From Lepidonotus clava (lineage: Eukaryota > Annelida > Polychaeta > Phyllodocida > Polynoidae): a stretch of DNA of 64,000 nt. Shown piece after piece: positions 19,573-30,229 of this stretch. Position numbers and translations under genes: made by a program. Under the pieces are notes generated by a model. That model saw nothing but the letters and a program-made list of their open reading frames with translations, did no database searches and was not told where the DNA came from. How positions within the stretch are numbered: the first letter of the stretch is position 1; each line of letters begins with the position of its first letter. Location: positions 33,275,927-33,339,926 of the forward strand of contig OW387136.1 of the NCBI GenBank assembly GCA_936440205.1, read 5' to 3'.

Positions 19573-22000
19573 GTATAGATAAGCTTGGATTTCCCTTGGA
19601 GTGTCACCGAGTATTATTGTGAGTTGGCTCTACTCTTCACCAATATCATCATAATTCCGCCCTTTTCTGTGGCCTTATGTTTAAGGTTGCAGCCTAAACA
19701 GCATTTCTAAATAAGTCAGAGAAAGCATTTTTTCTCATTGAATCATAACTATGTCACATTACATGTGCTCTTCCAACAGTATAGTTAGAATGGTATGAAT
19801 GAAATGAAGTTAGATATTCAGAATACTCGATTCCCATCAATGTACATGAATCATATATATAAAGGCATGGCGTTTTGATAGAGGATGAGGAAGTAATGTT
19901 TAGGGATTATATTGCACCATGCTGCTTCTTTACGATAATTAGACCTGGCATTTCCGTTTTTTCACGGATACGACGTTCTTTATGGTGGAAATAGAATTAG
20001 ACCCAGCAATGTGGAAAACCTATGGGTTTCCTATAGGTTAGGTTATAATAATCTAGTGTATTGAGCATGGCACGATTGCCGTCTTCTGATAACTCATATA
20101 CCTACATTATATTAAGAGAAACTTCATAGGTATGGCTGTGAATGGTTGAGGTACTATTTCGTGGAAGAAATCACACGGCTATCTTCCACACACATAAATG
20201 GCCTTCTCCGGCCTGGAAATTGTATGACGCTTCACCTCCAAGAAGATCCTCGCAGGTGGTAGATTCCCACGACGCCCGGGAAGATGGAACAGGTAGCATA
20301 TTGGATAGCTTTTCGAGAAACCCATCTGCCGGCCTGTCCGGCCTATGACTTACGGGTGTCCTTGGCTAATGTAAGTTGGCGTGAACTCATATCACCTAAT
20401 GCAGGCGGGTGTCTGCAGGTCTCTGTCAGCAATCACCAACCCTGGCTCATCTTCACAATTTCCGAAGTGAGTTACAGGTTTATGTCCGACCACATATATA
20501 GAGGGACAGCGACATCAAATTGTGCATGGGAAAGTTGACCAAATTTGATTTCAAGCTGCAAAGAAAATTGGAATGCTCGAAGAGGAAGTCCTGAAACAAT
20601 GCCCGGATTCTATATACTACTTAGTACTCCGAGTGGAGTTGTATCCCATGTGTACAAACAACTAGGGACTAGATATGCGATGTTACTTAAGATATGCTAA
20701 TGTATCCGTGATATTCGTTTTACATGATCATGCAATTAATCCTTCCATGTCCATGTAATTATGATTCATTAAGACAGCCCTATAAGGCTGGTGGTTAATC
20801 TAATAAGATTTGTATCATATTGATAAAGATAAAGACAGACGGAAAACATGGCCTCAGTTATGAAGGGCTATTTACCAATTATGGATAATAATGCTTAAAC
20901 TGATTGTTTTTGCCATTAATTTTATTTTATGCCTATGCTTGTATTTCACCCATGTTCCTTGTTTTCATCTCTTATGTGCACCCTGAGCAATACATAAATC
21001 CTGATTTATACATGAACTTGTAAAGGTCAACATACTTTCTTTCATTATTGCCCGTTGTCCTAGTACTCTTCTATACGGCCACCAGGTACCATAGGGACAG
21101 GTTGTACCGACCATTTATCCCCCTGAATGAGGCATTGGCTGGTGGCATTTGTCGGTCAACACATACCGCGACACGTGAAAACCAGCCCTCAATGGACGGG
21201 CAGGGACAGACTGGCCCGGGTGGGCGTTCTGGTAATACCAGGTTATTTGGCCGTCGTCGTGATGGCGCCGTCCTAGGGTCGGCTGGATAGTGTTCACATC
21301 TGTACTTCTGCTCTGCCCTGCCGTGGTCAGGCTCCAAAAAAGAGAAATTGGTTTCAGGTTTCATGCCTGAAATGAAATAGGGTCGGTAGGTCGGCACCTT
21401 TTTTTCTTTTAATATTTCTTTTAACTGCAATGATAGACTGAGTGGTCATTTTAGTCACATTTTAATGAAATTCACCTATGTTTTCTTTTCTTTTTTAAAA
21501 AACCTTTAGGGTCGGGGCAAAATAATAGGGTCGCCCGCGAAACCTGAACACAACTATTCTTTTGGCCTCAGTAATGTTTCAAGTTTCCTAGATTCCGTGA
21601 TGTCATGCAAGGTATACGCAAAGCAATGAAAGGGCAAACTAGGTAAGCGGTGTATATCAGGGTATTTGGAACGAGATATATACATACCGCTAAAGATGTT
21701 TAGGTATATCAGGACATATGTTACCCCTAGCACACCTGCCTCTGTTGACCGTATAAGAGTGCCATTTCTGTACACAAGGGAGTTTAAAATCAGTGGCCCG
21801 GTGCACATTGACCAATTGTGACAGCAATCAATTGTAAGGAAACCTTTCCTTATTAATTTGATTGCTGTCATGCACGTTCTTTTGCACGTCTTCACCCTCA
21901 AAATAAAACTATTTAGAATGCTGTACATAACCTGTAATCTTTACAGGAACTAGTTCTACAGTGACCCTTTTAACCTTTTAACATCAATTTACAGAATTCC

Positions 22001-22002
<2 letters not shown>
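19573..22002. other. Noncoding DNA, no gene seen
   Basis: Short frames at about 20142-20538 and 21048-21300 show no domain, no splice support and ordinary composition. The rest is AT-rich. Confidence 0.45.

Positions 22003-22034
<32 letters not shown>
22003..22034. repeat. (TA)n microsatellite
   Basis: Sixteen TA units. Confidence 0.95.
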
Positions 22035-22037
<3 letters not shown>

Positions 22038-22547
22038 CCTTGGTAAATCGCTGACCACTCTATTAGTAGGATGCACATAAACATAATCAGATTGTGTGGG
22101 GACGTGGAATACTGCTCTTGGTGAGTACAAGAAGAAAATAAATATGGCCTATAAAATCTAACCAGGTAGCTCTGAATCCAATATATTAAAAAAGCTGCTC
22201 CACAAAATATTTTTTACAAACATAATATCTGGTCAGAATCTATGACACTTGTTTGACCCTAGACTGGGAATCAAAGCAGTGATCTGTGAATTATGCGACC
22301 ATTGTTCTGCCACTATAAGATGACTCTAATCCCGAGTGGGTGGTCTGCATGGGAGAACTATTTAAGGTAATGCCAAAGTCCTAACCCACAGAGTCACATA
22401 AGAGCCTGGGTACAAAGGTCAGGGCACATACTACCATCTCATGTCACGATGGTTTAGAGGGGACATGGTGACTTCAAAACCAGAGAGTGGAGCCTCTCCT
22501 CGGCGACACTGCCTCGAGGGCTATCCTCATTTGGATCAGTAATGTTA

Positions 22548-22950
22548 AGGCGGTGTTACACTACACAGCTTGAGCTGCAATATGATGATGTCGCACATAA
22601 ATGACACCAAATAACGTTGCTGCAATGTACTGTTGTGAAGTTGCACTGAGACATATTCTGGAATGTTCTTCAACCTAAACAGAACTCCACCAAAAAATAA
22701 TGTTATGATAATGTACTGATTTGGTGAGGTTTCAACCGCACCATCAATATTAACGTAGTTGTTATGTGCCATCTTAGTAAGTAAAACACTGACTAAAAAA
22801 GTATGGTTGCAGAACGTTTCTGTTAAGTCACAAGTTTGTGTGAAACTCGAAACTGCCAATTTCTTTCAACAATTATTTCACTCGTGTTTGTATACTTTGT
22901 AATACCACACCCAATATCGCACTTCAAGTCGTGTAGTGTAATAGGGCCTC
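22548..22950. mobile_element. MITE with ends 'gttacactacac'
   Basis: The left end 'aggcggtgttacactacac' and the inverted right end ('gtgtagtgtaatagggcctc') form terminal repeats of about 35 bp with changes. The core, with 'ttggtgaggtttcaac' and 'aatgttatgataatgt', recurs at 24335-24700, 55570-55870 (inverted) and 59395-59690. It has no coding capacity. Confidence 0.65.
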
Positions 22951-23165
22951 AAAGGCGGTATTACATTTTATGAGTTGGGCTGTGATATCAGCGCAATATG
23001 ATGGCATTAGAGACAAATTCACATACAGGAGGGAGATGACAGTAAATAATTGGCAATTTGGAGCATCTCACATAAGTGTAACAAAGAGTTTTATCTCTAA
23101 TATATGTGATTTCTCTGCGACTTCGTCATATCATACATCAAGTCGTGTAGTGTACAAACAGATTT
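22951..23165. mobile_element. Second, shorter MITE of the same end family
   Basis: It starts 'aaaggcggtattacatttta' and ends 'catcaagtcgtgtagtgtac', the same termini as its left neighbour, but the interior differs. The two elements lie back to back. Confidence 0.55.
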
Positions 23166-24334
23166 GTATGTAAGGCAGCGGTCCTCTGGGTGAGGCCAAC
23201 GCTCCTCCAGCCGCAGAAAGGGTCTTTAGGCCTATACCTGATAGCACCAGCTACATGGCGGCAATACTTTCACATGTTTCCTGGGCCTGAAGGCTTGAAG
23301 TCTAAACTCCCAGGGTTGAATCAGACTTGATAATCGCGAGAGTATTATAACAAGATTAGAATGGACGGTTCGTATCCATGCATTTTGACTGAACTTGTTA
23401 CGGGACTTATGATTGGTCTGGTCCTAATCTAGTCCACCAATATCGTGATTACCTCTTGGGGTTAGATTGAACCATTTAAGGATGTTGTTTACTAGCTCAG
23501 CATATAATTATGTTGTTAGCTTAGTTATTTGCTCATATCAATAAAGTATGGTTTTATCTAACGTCTTATATATCAAAATGTGGATTATGATACATGCAAG
23601 TGCATGTAAAATACTTAATAGACCGCAAAAGCGATGGAGCTGGGCTGGGCCTTAACGGTCGCCCCTTGCATCTCCTGGGCCTAAACATTGGCTGGGTTGG
23701 GCCATTGCTCCCCTCTCTGCCCTATAGTGACCACCAGCTGTCAGATTGGCTATCTTCGCTAATAATTCTTGCAAAATAATGAAAACTTGTCTATATGTAG
23801 TGGCCGGTAAACTGATTATCATGATATGTACTTGAACAAAAAAAGATTTGATAAATAGGAAAGTTATCAGTAATGTTATTGTCTGAGTGTAAGGGTGGCC
23901 AAGGCCAAACAGGGTGTTATCAGGCGGTCCCTCCAGGGCATGCTGGACCAGGGATGGGGTTGTCGGGTTACCGGGCCAGTCATAAAGGGTTTAGGTTGTA
24001 CTGTGTGTAGGGTATGAAGGCTACTGTGGCAGTAAGCCGGCAGGCTCACAGGGACAAGTGACCTACCTGCCTAATTTATGCAGCCCTGTGTTGTGGGAAA
24101 TGGCCCCACTGCTGACCTCTTATTTGCATGTGATGTCCTCCATGGGTTGCTAGGTGGTGTGGAATGTGGGAGTTGTCTGTTGGTGTGGGGTGCAAAGTCA
24201 GTGAAAAAGGCAATTTCATGCTTAAACACTGTGAAGCCTCCAAGTTATTGGCTGGTAAGTTGTAAACAGTAAAGGGTTTAGGGAATGGATTAGGTGTACA
24301 CATACATTTTCATGAAATAATTTCAGCCAAACAT
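23166..24334. other. Noncoding DNA, no gene seen
   Basis: Mixed composition. Short frames near 24076-24303 overlap on both strands and show no domain. Confidence 0.45.
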
Positions 24335-24700
24335 GTGACATTATTATGACATTGCAGCAACGTTCGTTTTAGTTCTGTGTTGGTTGTTGTTATGTTATTT
24401 TGATTTGAAGGCTCTCAATAACTTTGCTGCAGTGTACTGCTGTGACGTTGCTCTGCAACATTATTATAATGTTCTGGTTACATTCTTCAACCTAAACAGA
24501 ATGTTCTTATAATGTTTTGTTTTGGTTTCATCCTAACCTCACAAAACATAATGTTATAATAAATTTTGATTTGGTGAGGTTTCAACCTCACCATCAATAA
24601 AATAATTGTTACGTTCCATTTTAGTAAGTAACAGACTGACTAAAAATGTATGGTTGCAGAAATTTTCTGTAACATTGCAGGTTGGCTGGGATGCCATTCA
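24335..24700 (+). mobile_element. Copy of the 'aatgttataa' MITE family
   Basis: 'Gcagtgtactgctgtgac', 'ggttacattcttcaacctaa', 'ttggtgaggtttcaacc' and 'agtaagtaacagactgac' occur in the order seen at 22548-22950. The copy is extended at its left by 'cattgcagcaacgttc'. Confidence 0.65.
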
Positions 24701-25211
24701 AGTAGTTTTATTGCTTATGGGTTGCTTTAACTGATGCTCATGAATTCAGAGTAGCTTAGATCATGTCCCAATTATAAATAGGCATAGCCTCTTCCTTTAC
24801 ATTACAAATGATACTGTTGTTTTCCGTACTCAATAACACATACGTTAATTTTGCGTCAATCTCTTCAACTTTATGTAATTTCAAATGTACTTTAGTACAA
24901 AATGAAGTATGCATTTAACTGGATTAATAATTACTAGAAGACCTTCAACTTAGTCGCTTTGGCAGAAATTAGAATGCTACTATAGCTATAACGCTCTAAT
25001 CAAGATTAATTAAGAAATTATGAGATGTGAAATCCTGGTTGATCAGTTCCTCCAAAAATGAAAGAAAAATCTTAGATAATTTTGTACTCTTGTACATTGC
25101 AAGATCCTGTTTTATTACCTATAGAATTGAATTTCAGTACCAATGAAAAAGCAAAAACTAAAACATTTCTGGGATTGTGAAAACCAGGTTCCGGTAGATA
25201 TACCATAATTT
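24701..25211. other. Noncoding DNA, no gene seen
   Basis: AT-rich, no features supported. Confidence 0.5.
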
Positions 25212-25390
25212 GGGACTAGTGTGATCAGTGATATTTTTGTAACTGGTAAATCTAATCAGTAACTAAACATTGCATGTTGAGAACCGTATACACACCATTT
25301 AATCTGTCTTAAATTTTCAGTGTCCTTTTCAGTGAAAGTATACTGATTAAATTTACCAGTTACAAAAATATCACTGAACACACTGGTCCC
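25212..25390. mobile_element. 179-bp MITE with 50-bp inverted ends
   Basis: The left arm 25212-25261 and right arm 25341-25390 are inverted repeats of 50 bp with about four differences ('gggactagtgtgatcagtga' on the left). Only about 80 bp lies between them. Family unknown. Confidence 0.75.
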
Positions 25391-26604
25391 CCTATACAAT
25401 TGAATATTGTTTAGTGACGAAAAATAGACAATAACTAGCCTTTGCAAGTTACTCAATTCAATGGTACAATCATGATTGATGCAGCTGTCATCAAAGTTTG
25501 ATAAATCCATATTGTATAAAAACGTACTTTGAGCAGCTGAAATGTATGTTGATGGATGTCTATATTCAATTGAATATTGCATATGATCGAGGAAAGCACT
25601 CCAGAGGAAAACAGAAAAAAAATCACAATAATTCTCAATCATGGTTGGGGTCACAGGCGAGGGCTTCACCTTGTTGAGACAATAATGTCAGCATAACTTC
25701 TAAAAAGCCAACACATAATCGTTTGACCTTTGAGCAATAGCTCGTACATTTCTAAAGGGCAAGTTACGGTGGTATTCTCATGGTCCTTATATATGTGGGT
25801 ATGCGGTTAACGACAGACAGCCTGTCTATAATGTGAAGAAATGGGAATGAAAAAGCTTCCAGGTTGTATAGGTGCTGTTTGTCCAGAATGTTGGTGATAC
25901 AAGTATTATTAGTATTACTGGTTTTGTGTATGAGGTTAAATTTAGACATGGAAAGAAGACACGGAAAATAGGCATATATAAGCAGAATGCCAGTATTACC
26001 AGGAAACCAAAATACCAACACAACTGTTACTCGAATGTACTGACGTTGCTAGGTTAACAAAGCCACATGTATAAAGCAATGTCAGGGCTGAGTGTGTAAC
26101 TCTTCTCGATGTGCTTGAAGAGTGTAGGCTAAGTCAAGGGACTGATGCAAAATTGGGGCCAGCAGCAAGCTGCAGGTTTACAATGGACCAAGCTAGCAGT
26201 TGAGTAACACCTCAGATAGAAACAGGCTTGGAAACTGGGAACTTGTTAAGGGAATTCTGTGGACTGGCAGAGTGACAAGGAGTGTTGGCTGTTGGTGTTG
26301 AGTGGACAAAGCCTCAGTGATTGCCAATGGGAGCTCAGTGATTTATGTTACAAATTTGGACTTTAATAAACAACATTCATGCTTTCGCACGAGTGTTCTG
26401 TCTACTGTTGATGAGGAACTACATCTTGAGATGACTTGCTGCTGGTGAGAAGACTGTGACTTGGACTAGCTAATATAATGGCATAATTACAGGAAACATA
26501 ATGCTTAGATATTCCCCTACAGATAAAAGTAAAGTAAAACCATTATTTAATGAGTAGGGAAATGTGTTCTGTTGATTTCTATTTAAACCTGAATTTTTCT
26601 ACAC
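25391..26604. other. Noncoding DNA left of the Crypton
   Basis: Several overlapping short frames without domains. 'Agatattcccctacag' at about 26508 already shows the motif of the hairpins that follow, so the element may begin near 26505. Confidence 0.4.
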
Positions 26605-26791
26605 GGGGGAATAACAAAAATGATATTCCCCTGGTTTAAACTCTTAAGTACAGAGACCAGGGGAATATCAAAAAGATATTCCCCTGGAAAACCAAGGAAA
26701 CGTGCGGACGTTCAGGCCACGCCCCCTTTTTCCAGTTTAAACCAATAGAAATGCGTTTTTCCAGGGGAATATCAAAAAGTTATTGCCCTGG
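26605..26791. repeat. Three 'aggggaatatc-gatattcccct' hairpins
   Basis: Hairpins lie at 26605-26634 (imperfect), 26657-26687 (perfect 13-bp arms, 5-base loop) and 26761-26791 (imperfect). The last two begin a direct repeat with a 104-bp period that continues into the promoter-like part. They are candidate recombinase-binding sites. Confidence 0.75.
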
Positions 26792-27001
26792 AAAACCAAG
26801 GAAACGTTCGGACGTTTAGGCCACGCCCCCTCCCCACTGTTAACCAATAGGAACGCATGGCGCATGAATACATGAAATGACGTCACGCGTGAGGCGTTCC
26901 TGTGGAAATTCCCGGAAAATTCTGACGTTTTGACGTTTTCATGCGTTTTCAATGTGGAAAATCGTAAATAATTCATAAATATAGTGGAAAAACGTGGAAA
27001 A
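26657..27001 (+). promoter_or_regulatory. Promoter-like region of the recombinase gene
   Basis: The 104-bp repeat carries, twice, the GC-box-like 'ggccacgccccc' (about 26715 and 26819) and a CCAAT motif ('accaatagaa' and 'accaataggaa'). An AT-rich 'attcataaatatagtgg' lies about 30-40 bp before the ATG. This layout suits transcription to the right. Confidence 0.5.
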
Positions 27002-28947
27002 ATGTCAGCCCTACCTGTATGCGGAGATAATGCGGGAGTTTCGGCGCATTTTTATGAGAAGTACATGGCGCTTGATGAAGAACTTGAGGATGACTTGAAA
27101 AATTGTAGAGATTTGCTGTCAGATGATCTGTTTGATGCGTTGACACAGCCCATGATGCCTGAAAAACAATCAAAAAATGCTGGAAAAATAGATAATGAGG
27201 ACAAATGGGATTATTATTCAGCTGAATCAGAAATAGAGGAAGAAATAGAGGAAGAAACAGGAAGAAACAGGAAGAAACAGAGGAAAACAACGTCCAGGAC
27301 GAAGCAAAGAAGCTCCGTGACTTTGTGAAGGGCCAGCGCAATCCTAATACCAACAAGCAAACTGAAAAAGTAAGCAGGAGCCAACCCCCCCCCCAAAAAA
27401 AAGATATTGTCAAAAAAAAGTGCATATTCACTGGAATTTTTTCCACACGAATTTCCAAAATTACAACGCATTTTTACCAATATTAACTCATTGTTTGTAT
27501 TATATTTTGCAGAGCGTGAGGAGATTCAAGGCATATCTCAGGGAAATGATGAACATAACCACAGAAATTCATAGGATCGATGCTGAAAGCCTGGACACAT
27601 ACCTGGGGTCCTGGATTATGTCATTGAAAAAAGATGATGGGGAAGACTATGAGCCTAGCACCATAACTGCATTCCACAGGGGAATTGAGAGGTAAATAAT
27701 CCAAATAAAACAAAAATAAGGCGTAAAAATGTGTAAAAATATGCTGTAAAATATCTAATATCTAAGGTACTAATTCAGAAGTATGTCAAAATATTTTAAA
27801 GTCGCCAGAAATAATTTTAAACTATGTAAATACACTTCTGGACAGGATCCGTTACTTGTGGTCATTTATTTTATTTTCCAGATATCTAAGGGACGAGGGC
27901 TATGCCTACAACATAATGAAGAGTCCTGAATTTGATACCAGCAGAAATGTACTCGAGGGGAAGAGGAAACTGCTAAAAAGTAACGGAAAAGGGAACAAAC
28001 CTAACGCCTCAGACCGACATGTAGAACAATTCTGGAAACATGGGGAGCTTGGCACGAAAACTGGGAGAACACTGCAGAACACAGTGTTCTTCTATCTCAA
28101 CCAGGGCTTTGGATTTAGACGTAACGACGAGGTTAAACAGCTCAGATGGGGAGATATTGTTGTCAAAACGGAAAGTAACGGAGAACAGTACCTCACATTT
28201 AATGAAAGACTCACGAAAACGCGTTTTGGTAACGGAAAAGCAAGAGCATTTGCCCCTAAAATATTTGCTACCGGAGATGACCATTGTCCAGTCCTCATGT
28301 ATAACTACTACAAAGATGCCAGGCCTAAAGAAATGTGTACCTCAAAATCTCCGTTTTATCTCGGGGTTAAGCCTACAAAGCACGTCTTCGACAAGATCCT
28401 CTATGTTAACGGACCGTTAGGAAAGAACAAAATCCAAGAAATTGTACCTACGATGGCAGAGGGGGCCAAAATAACGGATGCAAAATTAACCAACCACAGC
28501 CTTCGCAAGAAATTGGTAACGGACCTTCTGAATGCAGGAGTCAATCCCAGCCTGATTTGCCAAGTATCGGGTCATAATAATTCAAATAGTATCAACAACT
28601 ATGCCAAAGCCAGCAAGCAGGTTCAAAAATACATGAGCAAGGTAGTAACGGACGACGAGGGCAGAATTGAGAGTGTCAACAGGGGTGAAATATACGGTCT
28701 GAACATGTCCCATCCGTTACAAATGGGGCTAGTCCCTCCTCCTGCCAAAAAGAAATGTGTTTCTTCCACCGTGTCCGTTGTAAGCAGCCAGATAACGATG
28801 TCAACAGAAATTGACACTCCCAAAAACCAGGAGGATACCGTAGCAACTACGGTGGGAAGGGGCCTGCAAGGGATCCTAACTAACGCCGTATTTAACGGAA
28901 CGGTGAACATCCAGATATGTAATTCTTCCCCGGCCAAAAAAGATTAA
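27002..28947 (+). CDS. Crypton tyrosine recombinase, three exons
   Basis: Exons are 27002-27369, 27513-27691 and 27882-28947, with donors gtaagc and gtaaat and acceptors ttttgcag and ttttccag. It would cut and rejoin DNA through a tyrosine-phosphate link to mobilise the element. Exon 1 encodes an acidic N-terminus, then the core-binding part (AKKLRDFVKGQRNPNTNKQ joined to SVRRFKAYLREMMN). The catalytic part in exon 3 has the first Arg in FGFRRNDEVKQLRWGDI, the HxxR motif in NHSLRKK, and the second His and the nucleophilic Tyr in SGHNNSNSINNYAK, so the signature appears complete. The tail ends with VFNGTVNIQI and a basic PAKKD. One oddity: the exon 1 frame changes inside a 10-bp tandem repeat ('aggaagaaac', about 27240-27275), as expected from slippage by one unit. 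The copy may therefore be inactive or use another splice form. The earlier GTG-led frame at 26984 is not needed; ATG 27002 is the likely start. Confidence 0.85.
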
Positions 28948-28981
28948 AAATTGACCAATTTGAGGGTCCGTTAAGTAACGG
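27849..28981. repeat. Cluster of 13 TAACGG motifs in the recombinase gene
   Basis: TAACGG or CCGTTA starts at 27849, 27981, 28176, 28230, 28407, 28414, 28472, 28517, 28646, 28714, 28893, 28968 and 28976. Eleven extend to TAACGGA. Chance would give about one in the stretch counting both strands. They fall in all codon phases, so protein sequence does not explain them. Two pairs are inverted (28407-28419 and 28968-28981). They could be recombinase or host-factor binding sites. Confidence 0.75.
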
Positions 28982-29280
28982 CGTCTACTCGCCGGGAGGA
29001 CATTTTGCCAAATCACATTCAAAATAGTGACCGTTTTTGAAGACCCAGATCTAGCTAAAAAGACAATGACAGTTCAAAAATAATATGCCATGCGTAGGTA
29101 CAAACCTTCTTGTCCATGCGTAACGCATTGTACATCTTTGGTAATCCGTTTAATATGTCATAATCCGAGCGCAAAAAATTGTTCAATTCGTCCACGAGCT
29201 CCTTGCTTTTTTTTTTTTGAAAATCGACCAAATACGCTTTGTATTGGCATTGTGAAGATTAATATATGTATTATTGTTTA

Positions 29281-29286
29281 AATAAA
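29281..29286 (+). promoter_or_regulatory. Polyadenylation signal of the recombinase gene
   Basis: AATAAA lies about 335 bp after the stop codon, followed by 'gattgtatttgatggtt'. Confidence 0.5.
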
Positions 29287-29508
29287 GAATAATCGACTTG
29301 TTACAGATTGTATTTGATGGTTATTTCATCGATTTTGAAAAAAAAAGACTAAAATAGTTCCCGACCGCAGCGCCGTCTCGAGTAAACGAGAGGCGTAATC
29401 CAACATGGCGATCAAAGACCGGAACAAGATGAAAATGAGCTAAGAATTTTGTTAATTTGTCACTATAGTGTCATATTTTAGGCATACTCACCAAATAAAT
29501 CCAGTACA

Positions 29509-29642
29509 GACCTCGGTCAGATATCGAAATTGTTATTCCCCCGTCTCGCGGAGGCATCCGCTTTCAGGCTACGCTGCGCTTCGCCCTCAAGCTACCGCCG
29601 CGAGACGGGGGAATAACAATTTCGATATCCGACCTCGGTCAG
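29509..29642. mobile_element. Fold-back element with 31-bp perfect arms
   Basis: Arms 29521-29551 and 29598-29628 are exact inverted repeats ('atatcgaaattgttattccc' and on). The 46-bp loop is GC-rich ('ctacgctgcgcttcgccctc'). The element is flanked by a 12-bp direct repeat, 'gacctcggtcag', at 29509-29520 and 29631-29642. It is a MITE or palindromic insertion close to the Crypton. Confidence 0.75.
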
Positions 29643-30229
29643 TACTATGTATTTATAGTTCAAGAATACCAACACATAATTGCTTTTCCTACAAACCAAA
29701 TATAGGTATTTTAGTTTGTTTATTGGATTTATTGAATATAGTAAAAGGATGATTAGAAAATGATTATAAGGATATGGAAACATGGAATTGCTATTCTATA
29801 AACTCCCATTGATGCAGTTTAATTTTATTATCATGTCGTGGATTCAGGATGTTGAATCACATGTGTGGGGGTCTCTTTATATTTTGTCATAGTTTTTCCA
29901 GGTCTTGCATTCTACAGAAATTAAGTTTAACTAACTGAGGTAATAGCAAAGTGCTTGTGTACCAGCTAGTTTTCATATCTATTATGTTCCTTATTAATCC
30001 TTACCAAGGTCGAATATCTTCTATGTTAACGTGTACATGTGTTTCAAGAGTAAGACTTTCATCTAATGTGACACCCAAATAATACTATCTATTGCATGTT
30101 GCAAGTTTTGAATCAGATTTGTTTCAATAGGGATTGTATGTTTTAAGTTATTTTTTGTTCCATAAATACAGTTTTATTGATTTTTAGTTGTATAAGATTG
30201 TTTGAACACCAGATTTCTACCTCATATAA
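29643..30229. other. Noncoding DNA, no gene seen
   Basis: AT-rich. It may include the decayed 5' part of the LINE that follows, but I cannot recognise it. Confidence 0.4.

Larger units (their letters stand above)
26605..29290 (+). mobile_element. Crypton-type tyrosine-recombinase DNA transposon
   Basis: The element contains palindromic repeats, a promoter-like region, a three-exon recombinase gene (27002-28947) and a poly(A) signal (29281). There is no reverse transcriptase, which separates it from DIRS elements. Cryptons have no long terminal inverted repeats, so the exact ends are not visible; a related 'gttattccccc' motif in the fold-back at 29521-29628 may mark the right side. The ends given are the outermost features I can link. 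Confidence 0.7.

Noticed and set aside
20142-20538. Two overlapping plus-strand frames
   Set aside because: No recognisable motif, no splice sites that join them, and ordinary codon use.
26984-27001. Upstream GTG extension of the recombinase frame
   Set aside because: A eukaryotic ATG at 27002 in the same frame is a better start.
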